A stretch of 64,000 nt of DNA from NCBI RefSeq assembly GCF_014205215.1, contig NZ_JACHNC010000001.1:7994501-8058500 (forward strand), read 5' to 3'. The first letter of the stretch is position 1; each line of letters starts with the position of its first letter. The notes below the pieces were generated by a model. That model was given only the letters and a program-made list of their open reading frames with translations, was not told where the DNA came from and did not search any database. This document shows, piece by piece, positions 13,916 through 21,432 of the stretch. The position numbers and the translations under genes are program-made. Source of the DNA: Actinoplanes lobatus (lineage in GTDB: Bacteria; Actinomycetota; Actinomycetes; Mycobacteriales; Micromonosporaceae).

Positions 13916-14544
13916 CGCATGTGCCGCCGCTCGCGCCGGGTGGGTGGTTGCGGTCGTGCTCGCCAGGCACCCTGGGCGCCGCTCCCGGCCGTCCCGCCGC
14001 TCACGCCGGGTGGGTGATGGCGCTTGGTGCCGGTCGCGCCACAGGAACCCGCCGGAAGTCACTCACCGTGACCGTAATCTTGGGGTATGTGAGGGTGCGT
14101 GGTACATCCGTGCTGTTCTGGCTACCTTTATCCTCCACAAGAGCCGGTGAACCGGCTTCATCGCTCACGCGGAGTTCCGGCCGGCCGGGCTTTCGGCGGT
14201 GAACGCACACGAAAGCCGCCACGTGGGCGGCCATCGCCCCGATAGGGCACGTAGGCGACCACGACACCGCCACCGTGCGCGCCCACCCACCCTCAGGCAA
14301 GCGCGACCACCCGCACCGGGCGACCGGCGTGACGGCCGCAAGCGGGCAGCCCCGTTGCCTGGCCAGCAAACCGCAACCACCCACCCAGCCCGACCGGCGC
14401 AACGGCCGCAAGCAGGCACCCCGTGCCTGGCCAGCACAACCGCAACCACCCACCCGGGCGACCGGCGCTACGGCAGAGGGCAACCCGGGAGCCCGGCCGG
14501 CAACACCGCGACCACCCGCCCAGCGTGACCGAAAGCAGGGGCAC
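13916..14544. repeat. Inverted minisatellite arms around a non-coding core
   Basis: The right arm (14303-14544) is an array of about 3.5 units of 66-70 bp starting at 14303, 14373, 14442 and 14508, each beginning GC(A/G)ACCACCC and containing GACCGGCG and CTGGCCAGCA. The left arm (about 13930-14045) holds the reverse complement of such units (GGGTGGGTGGTTGCGG near 13937). The core, about 14050-14300, shows no convincing gene. The two arms could form a very long hairpin. Confidence 0.7.
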
Positions 14545-14668
14545 CCGCCCAGGCACCGATCTCCGCCCGGCGGGCGCGGCACAGGCCGGAGCGGGCAGCG
14601 AGATCGCGCCGACCGGACGGGACGGCCCTGATAGAGGCGGGACGAGGACACGCGTACCGGGAAGGAGT
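14545..14668 (-). repeat. Interspersed intergenic repeat, copy B
   Basis: Core GCCCGGCGGGCGCGGCAC at 14565-14582, preceded by CACCGATCTCC, followed by GGAGCGGGCAGCGAGA and ending ACGCGTACCGG next to the 3' end of the lipoprotein gene at 14670. Confidence 0.75.
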
Positions 14669-14669
14669 T

Positions 14670-15620
14670 CTAGCGTGGGGTCTCCACGCCCGCGCTGGAC
14701 GGCTCGGGTTCGCCGGACAACTCAGGCGGGAGGGTCATCGCGTTCGGGCCGCCGGCGAAGGGGGCCAGCGCGGGCGGGGTGAGGCTCCGTACGGTGACGC
14801 CGTCGTCGAAGCCGCGGTGGTCGCAGCCGGAGTAGCGGACCACGATCTCCGAGACGCCGGCGGCCGAGCCCACCCGCAGCACGATCGTGTCGTCGCCGTA
14901 GGAGACCTCGGGCAGGCACTGGTCCGCGTGGTCGGGGCCGCCACCGGCCGGGGCCGCGGCGATGACCTCGACCGCCCGGGCGGCGGCCGCCCCGTCCAGA
15001 CGCAGGCTGGACTCCAGCATCGCCGGGGCGCCGAGCATGTATTTGCAGGCCGAGACCGTGGTGACGGCCCGCAGCGAGGTGATGTCGACAGGGTTCGACG
15101 GGCGGGCCGCCGGGCTTCCGCTGATCGGGTGGCGGGCCGGGCAGCCGTTGTGGTCGACGGTCACCTGGTGGATGGTGGCGGAGATCCGTTCCCGCCACGC
15201 CGGCGGGGCCTGCACGATGACCTCCACCCCGGCGAGGCGGACCGTGGTGCGGTCGTCCTGCACCTCGGTGCCGTCCGGGGCGCCGGGGTCGGTGGGCTGG
15301 AATCCGACGACCCAGCCGGTGTTCTCGATCAGGGTCTCGCCCTCACCGCAGTAGATGGCCGGGACGATGCCGCTGGGCCGGGCCACAGCCGGCGGCTGGT
15401 CCTCGCCGGCCTTGATGCAGAAGGCGTCGACCCGCAGGCCGCGTTCCGCCCATTGCCAGTCGCCGGGTACGCCGACCTGGACGCCGCCGTACGACTCCCA
15501 CCGCCAGCCGCCGGGCAGTGTCCCCGGGGCGACCGGCGCCGGCGGGTCCGCGACCGCCTCGCTCGCACACCCGGTGAGCAGCAGCAGTCCGGCCATGGCC
15601 AGCGTTCGCACAGCGCGCAT
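14670..15620 (-). CDS. Lipoprotein, unknown function
   Basis: The 316-residue protein starts at the ATG at 15620; the frame stays open upstream only as a shadow of the peptidase gene. MRAVRTLAMAGLLLLTGC is a clear lipoprotein signal with Cys18 as lipidated residue. The mature part has four or more Cys (FCIKAGED, IYCGEGE, CPARHP, SACKYML, QCLPEV, SGCDHRG) that could form disulfides, and no known catalytic motif. It should sit on the outer face of the membrane. It lies 68 bp downstream of the M20 peptidase gene and may be the last gene of the radical SAM operon. Confidence 0.8.
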   Translation of the reverse strand: MRAVRTLAMAGLLLLTGCASEAVADPPAPVAPGTLPGGWRWESYGGVQVGVPGDWQWAERGLRVDAFCIKAGEDQPPAVARPSGIVPAIYCGEGETLIENTGWVVGFQPTDPGAPDGTEVQDDRTTVRLAGVEVIVQAPPAWRERISATIHQVTVDHNGCPARHPISGSPAARPSNPVDITSLRAVTTVSACKYMLGAPAMLESSLRLDGAAAARAVEVIAAAPAGGGPDHADQCLPEVSYGDDTIVLRVGSAAGVSEIVVRYSGCDHRGFDDGVTVRSLTPPALAPFAGGPNAMTLPPELSGEPEPSSAGVETPR

Positions 15621-15688
15621 GACATCCCCGTCTCTTGATCTTGCTGATGCAGGGTGGGACGCGGCAGCCTGTGCCTTGGTTCCCGGGG

Positions 15689-16993
15689 TTACAGGCGTTC
15701 GATGAGGGTGCGGTACCAGGCGATGCCCTTCAGGTAGGCGTCGACGGTGATGTGCTCGTCGTGGGTGTGGATCGACTCGCGCTGCGCCTTCGTCATCTCG
15801 AACGGCGTGAACCGGTACACCCGGTCGCTGATCCTGGTGAAGTGGCGGGCGTCGGTGGCGGCCATCATCACGTACGGCGAGGTCACCGCGTGCGGGAAGT
15901 GCTCCTCGGTGGTGGCCGCGATCAGGTCGAACGCCTCGTCCAGCGGTGAGGACGGCGACGGCTCGCCCGCGTCGACCACCCGGATCTTCACCTCCGGGTC
16001 GTCGATCACCTTGCGGACGTGCGCGATCGCCTCGGACATCGTGTCGCCGACCAGGATCCGGATGTTCACCCCGGCGGTGGCCCGGGCGGCGACCACGTTG
16101 AGCGCCGGCGAGCCGCTGAGTGTCGTGACCGCGATCGTGGTGCGGGCCATGGCCGCCGGCTCGGGCCCGGCCAGGAGCAGCAGCCGGGTCAGCAGCGCAC
16201 GGCTGCGGACGGCGGCGCTCAGCGCGTACCGTATCGGGGTCTTGGCATGGGGTGCCGCCCGGCGGAAGAGTTCGACGGTGGCGTCCGGCGCGGAAGCCCG
16301 CATGGGCGACCGGTCGAGCCGGGTGATGGCCCGCGCGAGCCGGGCGGTCGGCCCCATGGGGGCCGGGGTGGAGGCGTGCCCGCCGCGGCCGTCGACGCAC
16401 AGTTCGAGGGAGGTGACGCCCTTCTCGGTGACGCCGATGACCGCGATCGGCTTCTCGACGCCGGGGAAGGCGCCGTACGCGACCGCGCCGCCCTCGTCGA
16501 GCACGAACCACGGGATCACTCCGCGCCGCCGCAGCTCCTCGACGGCGAGCGGGGCCGCGTCCCCGGCGACCTCCTCGTCGCAGCCGAACGACAGCCACAC
16601 GTCCTGCGCCGGGGTGTGCCCGCCGGCGAGCAGGTCCTCGACGGCCTGGCAGATCGCGGCGAGGCTGCCCTTGCAGTCGAGGGTGCCGCGGCCCCAGATG
16701 ATGCCGTCCTCGACGACCGCATCGAACGGCGGATGGGTCCACTCGCCCTCGACCGGCACGACGTCGATGTGGGCCATCAGGACGACCGGCCGGTCCCTCG
16801 ACGTGCCCGCCCAGTGGAAGAGCAGGCCGTGGCTGCCCACGCGCGTCAACGAAAGATGTTTGTGCAGCAGGGGGAACAGTTCACGTAAAGACGAGTGGAA
16901 CGCGTCGAAGGCCTCGTGGTTCCAGGCCTCCGCATCCCGGGTGGAGACGGTCGGGATGCGGAGCAGGGCCTGGAACGATGCGATCGGTGTCAC
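15689..16993 (-). CDS. M20-family metallopeptidase/deacylase
   Basis: The 434-residue protein starts at a GTG at 16993 that overlaps the radical SAM stop codon. Metal-site residues are in place: His75 and Asp77 (MAHIDVV), bridging Asp106 (GRGTLDCKGS), the Glu140-Glu141 pair (GCDEEVAGD), and a C-terminal His near IHTHDEHI. The dimerisation domain lies at about 190-310. The family includes carboxypeptidase S-like and acylaminoacid hydrolases that cleave amide bonds of small peptides or N-acyl amino acids. Coupled translation with a radical SAM enzyme suggests it acts on that enzyme's product or substrate; this is inference. Confidence 0.88.
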   Translation of the reverse strand: MTPIASFQALLRIPTVSTRDAEAWNHEAFDAFHSSLRELFPLLHKHLSLTRVGSHGLLFHWAGTSRDRPVVLMAHIDVVPVEGEWTHPPFDAVVEDGIIWGRGTLDCKGSLAAICQAVEDLLAGGHTPAQDVWLSFGCDEEVAGDAAPLAVEELRRRGVIPWFVLDEGGAVAYGAFPGVEKPIAVIGVTEKGVTSLELCVDGRGGHASTPAPMGPTARLARAITRLDRSPMRASAPDATVELFRRAAPHAKTPIRYALSAAVRSRALLTRLLLLAGPEPAAMARTTIAVTTLSGSPALNVVAARATAGVNIRILVGDTMSEAIAHVRKVIDDPEVKIRVVDAGEPSPSSPLDEAFDLIAATTEEHFPHAVTSPYVMMAATDARHFTRISDRVYRFTPFEMTKAQRESIHTHDEHITVDAYLKGIAWYRTLIERL

Positions 16994-18294
16994 TCGGCGG
17001 GCAGGCTGTCCATGAAGGAGCTGACCGAGAAGACCGCGTTGCCGGCGCCGGGGGGACCGTAGCCGGGCGGGCTGGACAGCCCGTTGGCCTCCATGGTCGC
17101 CCTGTACGCCTCCAGGAGCCGGATGTGGTACTCCAGCGGGGCGCCCTCCGGGTTCATCTTGCCCAGCGGGGTGGTCGGCTCCGGGCACCAGGTGGTGAAC
17201 CGCGGCGTGATCCCCCGGGACATGAAATATTGCAGGCCCTCGGTGGTCGACTTGATCGCCTCGTCGACGGTGGTGAAGCCGAACGGCGCGGCCATCTCGA
17301 TGCCGGCCACGAAGTTCGGGATCACGTTGCGGGGCCCGAAGACCTCGGCCGAGGTGAGGATGCGGCGGTGCCACTCCTCCCGGCCGACATACCGCTCCTT
17401 ACCGGGGCAGTAGCGCTCGAAGAGGTATTTGTCCCACACCTCGTAGTTCGGGTGGTAGATCCGGATGCCGTAGTCGTAGAAGCGCTGCACATCCTCCTTC
17501 GGCAGCGCCTGGGCCACGACCTTGCCGATCCACCGGCCGGGGAAGCGCTCCTCGATGGCCTGCGCGTACCGCCCGTAGAAGTCGGCCTCGGCCAGCCCGT
17601 CGACCTTGCTGGTGACACTGCCGCCGGTCAGCGTGTAGGCGTGCGACGTCTTGGCGGTGTCGTACTTGTCGATGATCGCCAGCGCCTCGAGCACCTCGTC
17701 GACCGGCTTCACACCCGTGTAGGGGCGGCCGGCCGCCTTGTGCTGGCGCCAGTTGTGGTTGATGTCGCAGTACTGGCACTCCTCCTTGGCGCCGAAGTAC
17801 TGGCACACCCGGAAGACCGTCAGATAGACCAGGTAGCCCCACTGGATCGTCGGGGCGACCTCCATCACCTGCTTGCCGTTGGCGAGCGTGTGCCGGTAAT
17901 AGTCCGGCATCGGCGGCAGCCCGACCTCGGCGATCTCCCGCCCGTCCAGGAACAGCTTGAGCTGCCCGTCGTCGCCCGGCTTCACCCGGTACGGCGAGGT
18001 GGGGTTGATCCGCACCGACACCACGGTGCGGCGCAGGTCGTAGGGCCCGCCGGTGAGCACGATCTCCTCCGGCGGCCGGCGCAGCGCCGCCTCACCCAGC
18101 TCGGGCAGGGTGCGGTGGTCGAACGAGAAGATGAAGTACGACTTCGGCTTCACGTCACCGTTCTCGTTGTCGGTGAGCGCCGAGTCGTCGAACGCCAGCC
18201 CGCCCCGCAACAGGTCTTCCTTGATCACCGCCTCGCGCGGCACATGCGGGAACCGCCCCATGAGATCTTCAATGAGATCCGTACGCGTCTGCAT
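16990..18294 (-). CDS. Radical SAM protein with noncanonical CX8CX2C cluster motif
   Basis: The protein has 434 residues from the ATG at 18294. After an unusual 160-residue N-terminal domain, Cys164, Cys173 and Cys176 form CX8CX2C (CQYFGAKEECQYCDINHNW) instead of the canonical CX3CX2C. Following segments fit a radical SAM barrel: AYTLTGGSVT (GGE-like position), RWIGKVVAQALPKED, RIYHPNYEVWDKYLFERYCP and NVIPNFVAGIEM. It should bind a 4Fe-4S cluster and cleave SAM to a 5'-deoxyadenosyl radical; the substrate is unknown. It is coupled to the M20 peptidase gene downstream and diverges from a flavin reductase across a SoxR-type promoter. Spaced-out Cys motifs are known in other radical SAM groups such as Elp3. 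Confidence 0.82.
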   Translation of the reverse strand: MQTRTDLIEDLMGRFPHVPREAVIKEDLLRGGLAFDDSALTDNENGDVKPKSYFIFSFDHRTLPELGEAALRRPPEEIVLTGGPYDLRRTVVSVRINPTSPYRVKPGDDGQLKLFLDGREIAEVGLPPMPDYYRHTLANGKQVMEVAPTIQWGYLVYLTVFRVCQYFGAKEECQYCDINHNWRQHKAAGRPYTGVKPVDEVLEALAIIDKYDTAKTSHAYTLTGGSVTSKVDGLAEADFYGRYAQAIEERFPGRWIGKVVAQALPKEDVQRFYDYGIRIYHPNYEVWDKYLFERYCPGKERYVGREEWHRRILTSAEVFGPRNVIPNFVAGIEMAAPFGFTTVDEAIKSTTEGLQYFMSRGITPRFTTWCPEPTTPLGKMNPEGAPLEYHIRLLEAYRATMEANGLSSPPGYGPPGAGNAVFSVSSFMDSLPAE

Positions 18295-18331
18295 TGTTGA
18301 CGTCCTCCCGCGTCGGACCGTAACACGCCAG

Positions 18332-18362
18332 TTGACCTCAACCGGGCTTGAGGTTCTACCGT
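18332..18362 (+). promoter_or_regulatory. MerR/SoxR-type promoter for the flavin reductase gene
   Basis: TTGACC (18332-18337), 19-bp spacer, TACCGT (18357-18362), then the GTG start at 18369. The spacer contains CCTCAA-6 nt-TTGAGG (18336-18353), exactly the SoxR-box half-sites and spacing. The predicted transcription start coincides with the start codon, so the message is probably leaderless. Confidence 0.75.
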
Positions 18363-18368
18363 TGCCCC

Positions 18369-18896
18369 GTGTCAAGTATCACGGTGCGTCCCCCGGAGTC
18401 CCAGGTCAGCGAATTGTTCCGCGCCGCCTTCCGCCGCCACGCCGCGGGGGTGGCGGTGATCACCGCCGCGGGCCCGGCCGGCCTCACCGTCTCCAGCGTG
18501 GCGTCCGTCTCAGCCGCCCCGCCCGCGCTGTCCTTCTCCGTGATGGGCTCCCGCTCCGGCCGCGCCCTCCTCGAAGCGCCCAGCCTGGTGATCAACCTGC
18601 TCGGCCCCGGGCACGCCACGCTGGCCCGCGACTTCGCCTCCTCCGGCGGCGCCCGTTTCACCCCCGGCCAGGGCTGGGCCGACCTCCCGACCGGCGAGCC
18701 CTATCTGCCGGACGCGGTCGCCGCGCTGCGCGCCACTCCCCTGCACCGCATCCCGGTCGGCGAATCCACCCTGGTCATCGCCGAGGTCGTCGCGGTCCTC
18801 CTGGGAGAACCGGACCACCCTCTCATTCATCACAACAAAGACTTCTTCATCGGTACGGGCAAACCAGCCCCCCACCACATCAACCCCGCCCCGTAG
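18369..18896 (+). CDS. Flavin reductase-like (FMN-binding) protein
   Basis: The 175-residue protein matches the flavin-reductase-like split-barrel family: ELFRAAFRRHAAGVAVITAA at the start, GLTVSSVASVSAAPPALSFS, then SRSGRALLEAPSLVINLLG and the C-terminal HHNKDFFIG. Such enzymes pass electrons from NAD(P)H to FMN, often to feed a monooxygenase or to respond to redox-cycling compounds. The GTG start is set by the leaderless promoter. SoxR of Streptomyces coelicolor is known to control a flavin reductase-like gene (SCO2478), so a SoxR link here is plausible. It diverges from the radical SAM gene. Confidence 0.87.
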   Translation: MSSITVRPPESQVSELFRAAFRRHAAGVAVITAAGPAGLTVSSVASVSAAPPALSFSVMGSRSGRALLEAPSLVINLLGPGHATLARDFASSGGARFTPGQGWADLPTGEPYLPDAVAALRATPLHRIPVGESTLVIAEVVAVLLGEPDHPLIHHNKDFFIGTGKPAPHHINPAP

Positions 18897-18955
18897 CGCA
18901 CGGCGACCCGGCCGCCCCTCCAGCCCGTGCCGCCCGCGCCGGGCTGAGCTGCCCC
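18897..18955 (+). repeat. Interspersed intergenic repeat, copy F (short)
   Basis: Only the core end is kept: CAGCCCGTGCCGCCCGCGCC then GGGC (18921-18944), immediately after the flavin reductase stop and in the orientation of that gene, as in copies A-D. Confidence 0.5.
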
Positions 18956-18973
18956 TCCGGCCGCTGCGCGGCC

Positions 18974-19768
18974 TCACCCGTGCACCACCCGGTCGAGCCA
19001 CTCGTGCATCAGCGCCTCGAACAGGGCCGGCTGGTCGATCTGGAGGTTGTGCCCGGCCACGTCGAGGATCGCGAAGGTGGCGCGTGGGTAGTGCGGCAGC
19101 AGCGCGACATGGTCCGCCCAGCCGACGACGTGGTCCTGCCGCCCGGTGAGGATCAGCGCCGGCCGGGTGAACGGGTCGCCGCCCTCCGGTGGGCTGCTCA
19201 GCTGCCACCGCCGCTCGACACGGGCGATCGCCTCCTGATCGCCGATGCGCAGGCCGACCATGATCTCGTCGCGGAAGCGGGCGGCCGTCTCCGGGCTCTG
19301 CACCACCGCCATCTCGGTGAAGGCGGTGGCCGTCGCCTCGTCCAGCCCGGCGACCGCGGCCGGGTCGGGCCGCAGCACCTCCGGGCCGGGCAGTGTGCGG
19401 CGGGAGCGCTGCACCTCGGTGCCGATCGGGCAGATCAGCGCCAGGCCGAGCACCTGATCACGGCGGTCCCGGGTGACGGCCCGGCTCAGATAGCCGCCGT
19501 ACGACTCCCCCACCAGCAGGAACGGCTCGTCGCCGAGCACCTCGCCGATGAACTCGTGCACGGCCGCCAGCTGATCGTCGGAACCGGCCAGTGCGGGCGC
19601 CGCGGGCGAGTGGCCCATCCCTGGCAGGTCGAGGTAGATCCGCCGGTAGCCGGGCCGGCCGGCGAAGACCGGCTCCAGGCACCCGAGCATCAGCCGGTGA
19701 TCGGCCGTCCACCCGTGCACGGCCACCACCGGGACCCCGGCCCCGAACTCCACATGGTTCAACGTCAC
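18974..19768 (-). CDS. Alpha/beta-hydrolase
   Basis: This 264-residue protein has the standard alpha/beta-hydrolase core: oxyanion HGW at 18-20, DLPGMGHSP near 47-55, nucleophile Ser89 in GESYGG, acid in LTGRQDHVVGW, and catalytic His in VAGHNLQ. A cap domain lies around 125-190. No signal peptide. Such cytoplasmic enzymes hydrolyse esters or C-C bonds; the substrate is not evident. It is convergent with the flavin reductase gene and not clearly in an operon. Confidence 0.88.
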   Translation of the reverse strand: MTLNHVEFGAGVPVVAVHGWTADHRLMLGCLEPVFAGRPGYRRIYLDLPGMGHSPAAPALAGSDDQLAAVHEFIGEVLGDEPFLLVGESYGGYLSRAVTRDRRDQVLGLALICPIGTEVQRSRRTLPGPEVLRPDPAAVAGLDEATATAFTEMAVVQSPETAARFRDEIMVGLRIGDQEAIARVERRWQLSSPPEGGDPFTRPALILTGRQDHVVGWADHVALLPHYPRATFAILDVAGHNLQIDQPALFEALMHEWLDRVVHG

Positions 19769-19846
19769 CCGAGGATGCTCCCACCCGGGTACGACAACTG
19801 GCCGTCTCCGGTCCTGCGCCGACGGTCACGCCGGGCGCAAACGATC

Positions 19847-20740
19847 TCAGTACTTGAGGTGGGTCCGGGTCAGCTTGGCGATCTTCTCGACCAGGGTGAC
19901 GCCCGCGGTCATCGTCCTGTTGTTGTGGGAGAGGACGGCGACGGACACGTCCACGGCGCCGTTCTTCGTGGTGATCCGGCCGATCGTGTTGACCGCCCAC
20001 AGACCACCGTCGGCCGACCGGGTGTCCCAGCCGTTCTTGACCGTGAAGATCTCGCCCTTGCGGGCGACCGCCGGAACACCCCAGTCCTGCGCCTTGTCCA
20101 CGGTGTTCATCAGGGTGAACGCGGTCTTGCGGGACGACGCGCTGAGCGGCCCCTTGGTGTCGACCAGTTCGGACAGCAGCCGCACCTGGTCGGCCGCGGT
20201 GGTCCGGGTGAGACCCCACCGGCTGTTCACGACCGTGCTCGTCAGGCCGAGCCGCTTGTTGCACCTGGTGACCGCGGTCCGCCCGCCGAGCTTGTTGTAG
20301 AGGCTGGTGGTGGCGTTGTTGTCGCTGAGCCGGATCATCGGCTTGGCCAGCGCCATCTCGGCCGACGTGGGCTTGCGGCCGGCGTCCTGGGCCTTGAGCA
20401 GCATGCAGGTGAGGATCTGCACCTTGACGATGCTGGCCGTGTCGAACCTGACCTTGCCCCGGTAGTAATAGGACCGGCCGGTCTTGCGGTCGAGGACCGC
20501 CACCGAGAAGTCGGGGGTGGCGCCGGCCAGCTTCTTCAGCGCGGCGTCCAGCTGCTTGACCTGTTTCGCCCGGTCGGCGGCCGCGAGTTCGGCCACGGTC
20601 GGCGTGGGCATCGGCATCACGACCGCCACGGTCGTCGTCGCCGGTTCCGCCCCGCTGTCCGTCCGGGTCACGTCAAGGCCGCCGCCGCCCACGACCGCGG
20701 CCACAGTCACTCCCAGGATCACGAATCGGGTGAACGCCAC
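19847..20740 (-). CDS. Exported serine beta-lactamase-like hydrolase
   Basis: The 297-residue protein starts at the GTG at 20740, giving a hydrophobic signal or anchor (FVILGVTVAAVVGGGGL). An earlier in-frame ATG at 20875 would lie inside an intergenic repeat and is rejected. Penicillin-recognising motifs are present: Ser103-x-x-Lys106 (SIVK), Ser139-Asp140-Asn141 (SDN), and a K-N-G variant of KTG (VKNGWDTR). The Omega-loop Glu of class A enzymes is not obvious, so it may be a weak beta-lactamase or a peptidoglycan-related enzyme. It probably acts outside the membrane. Confidence 0.82.
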   Translation of the reverse strand: MAFTRFVILGVTVAAVVGGGGLDVTRTDSGAEPATTTVAVVMPMPTPTVAELAAADRAKQVKQLDAALKKLAGATPDFSVAVLDRKTGRSYYYRGKVRFDTASIVKVQILTCMLLKAQDAGRKPTSAEMALAKPMIRLSDNNATTSLYNKLGGRTAVTRCNKRLGLTSTVVNSRWGLTRTTAADQVRLLSELVDTKGPLSASSRKTAFTLMNTVDKAQDWGVPAVARKGEIFTVKNGWDTRSADGGLWAVNTIGRITTKNGAVDVSVAVLSHNNRTMTAGVTLVEKIAKLTRTHLKY

Positions 20741-20814
20741 GGCGGACACTCTATCGACCGGGCCCGCCCGCCGGCGGGAACTCACCGGTCCGGCGGCCGG
20801 CCCTGACCGAAACC

Positions 20815-20912
20815 GCCCACTCACGCCCGGCGGGCGCGGCACGGTCCGGACCCGCGCCGGCTCGCGGAAATTCACGATCGGGTACGCGTAGCGCGTACGA
20901 AATCGTGGTTTG
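20815..20912 (-). repeat. Interspersed intergenic repeat, copy C
   Basis: Core GCCCGGCGGGCGCGGCAC at 20825-20842, followed by GGTCCGG, CGGCTCGCGG, GATCGGGTACGCG and CGTACGAAAT, ending at the Nudix gene stop (20913). It is most like copy D. Confidence 0.8.
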
Positions 20913-21359
20913 TCACCAGCCGCTGAGCCGCAGCGGCGCCGCCGAACGCCAGCCCTCGACGCAGGCCGCGGAATAGGGGTAGGTCTCGGGTGGGAGGGCG
21001 TCCCAGCGGAACCAGGCGATTCGCGCGCATTTGTGGGGTTCGGCGTTGACCGGGCGGCCGTGGCGTTCGGGCGTGAACGTGACCGCGAAGGCCAGGCCGA
21101 TGCGGGCGTGCCCGGACGGGGTCCGATGGTGGACGGTGGTGACGAGCCGGGGTTCGTCGGGGGTGAGGCGCAGGCCGATCTCCTCGGCGGTCTCCCGGCG
21201 TACGGCGGTCAGGGCGCTCTCGCCGTGTTCCATCTTGCCGCTGGGCAGGTTCCACCGGCCGTCGGCGTAGCCGGTGCCGGAGCGCAGTGCCAGCAGGACG
21301 CGGTCGCCGTCGGCGAGGATCAGCAGGACGTCGACCGGGTGCAGCGGCGAGGCGGCCAT
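20913..21359 (-). CDS. Nudix hydrolase
   Basis: The 148-residue protein carries an intact Nudix box, GX5EX7REXXEEXG (GKMEHGES then RRETAEEIG, about residues 41-63), which binds Mg2+ for pyrophosphate hydrolysis of nucleoside-diphosphate derivatives. The surrounding fold (VDVLLILADGDRVLLALR, RWNLPSGK) is typical of MutT-like enzymes. The Trp-rich end (WFRWDALPP) may shape substrate choice, which is unknown. The gene is followed directly by intergenic repeat C and diverges from the large kinase gene. Confidence 0.92.
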   Translation of the reverse strand: MAASPLHPVDVLLILADGDRVLLALRSGTGYADGRWNLPSGKMEHGESALTAVRRETAEEIGLRLTPDEPRLVTTVHHRTPSGHARIGLAFAVTFTPERHGRPVNAEPHKCARIAWFRWDALPPETYPYSAACVEGWRSAAPLRLSGW

Positions 21360-21432
21360 CGCTCCAGGTTAGGCGGTCGGCGTTGACTCCGGGGGCGGTG
21401 GCTGCCGAGACTTCTGGTATGAGGGCAGACGC

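Noticed and set aside
14303..14544. CRISPR array
   Set aside because: The 66-70-bp units diverge along their whole length and no cas gene is near.
14001..14651. Minus-strand frame through the inverted-repeat block
   Set aside because: It is mostly translated minisatellite; the segment near 14060-14160 looks slightly protein-like but has no start, partner or family.
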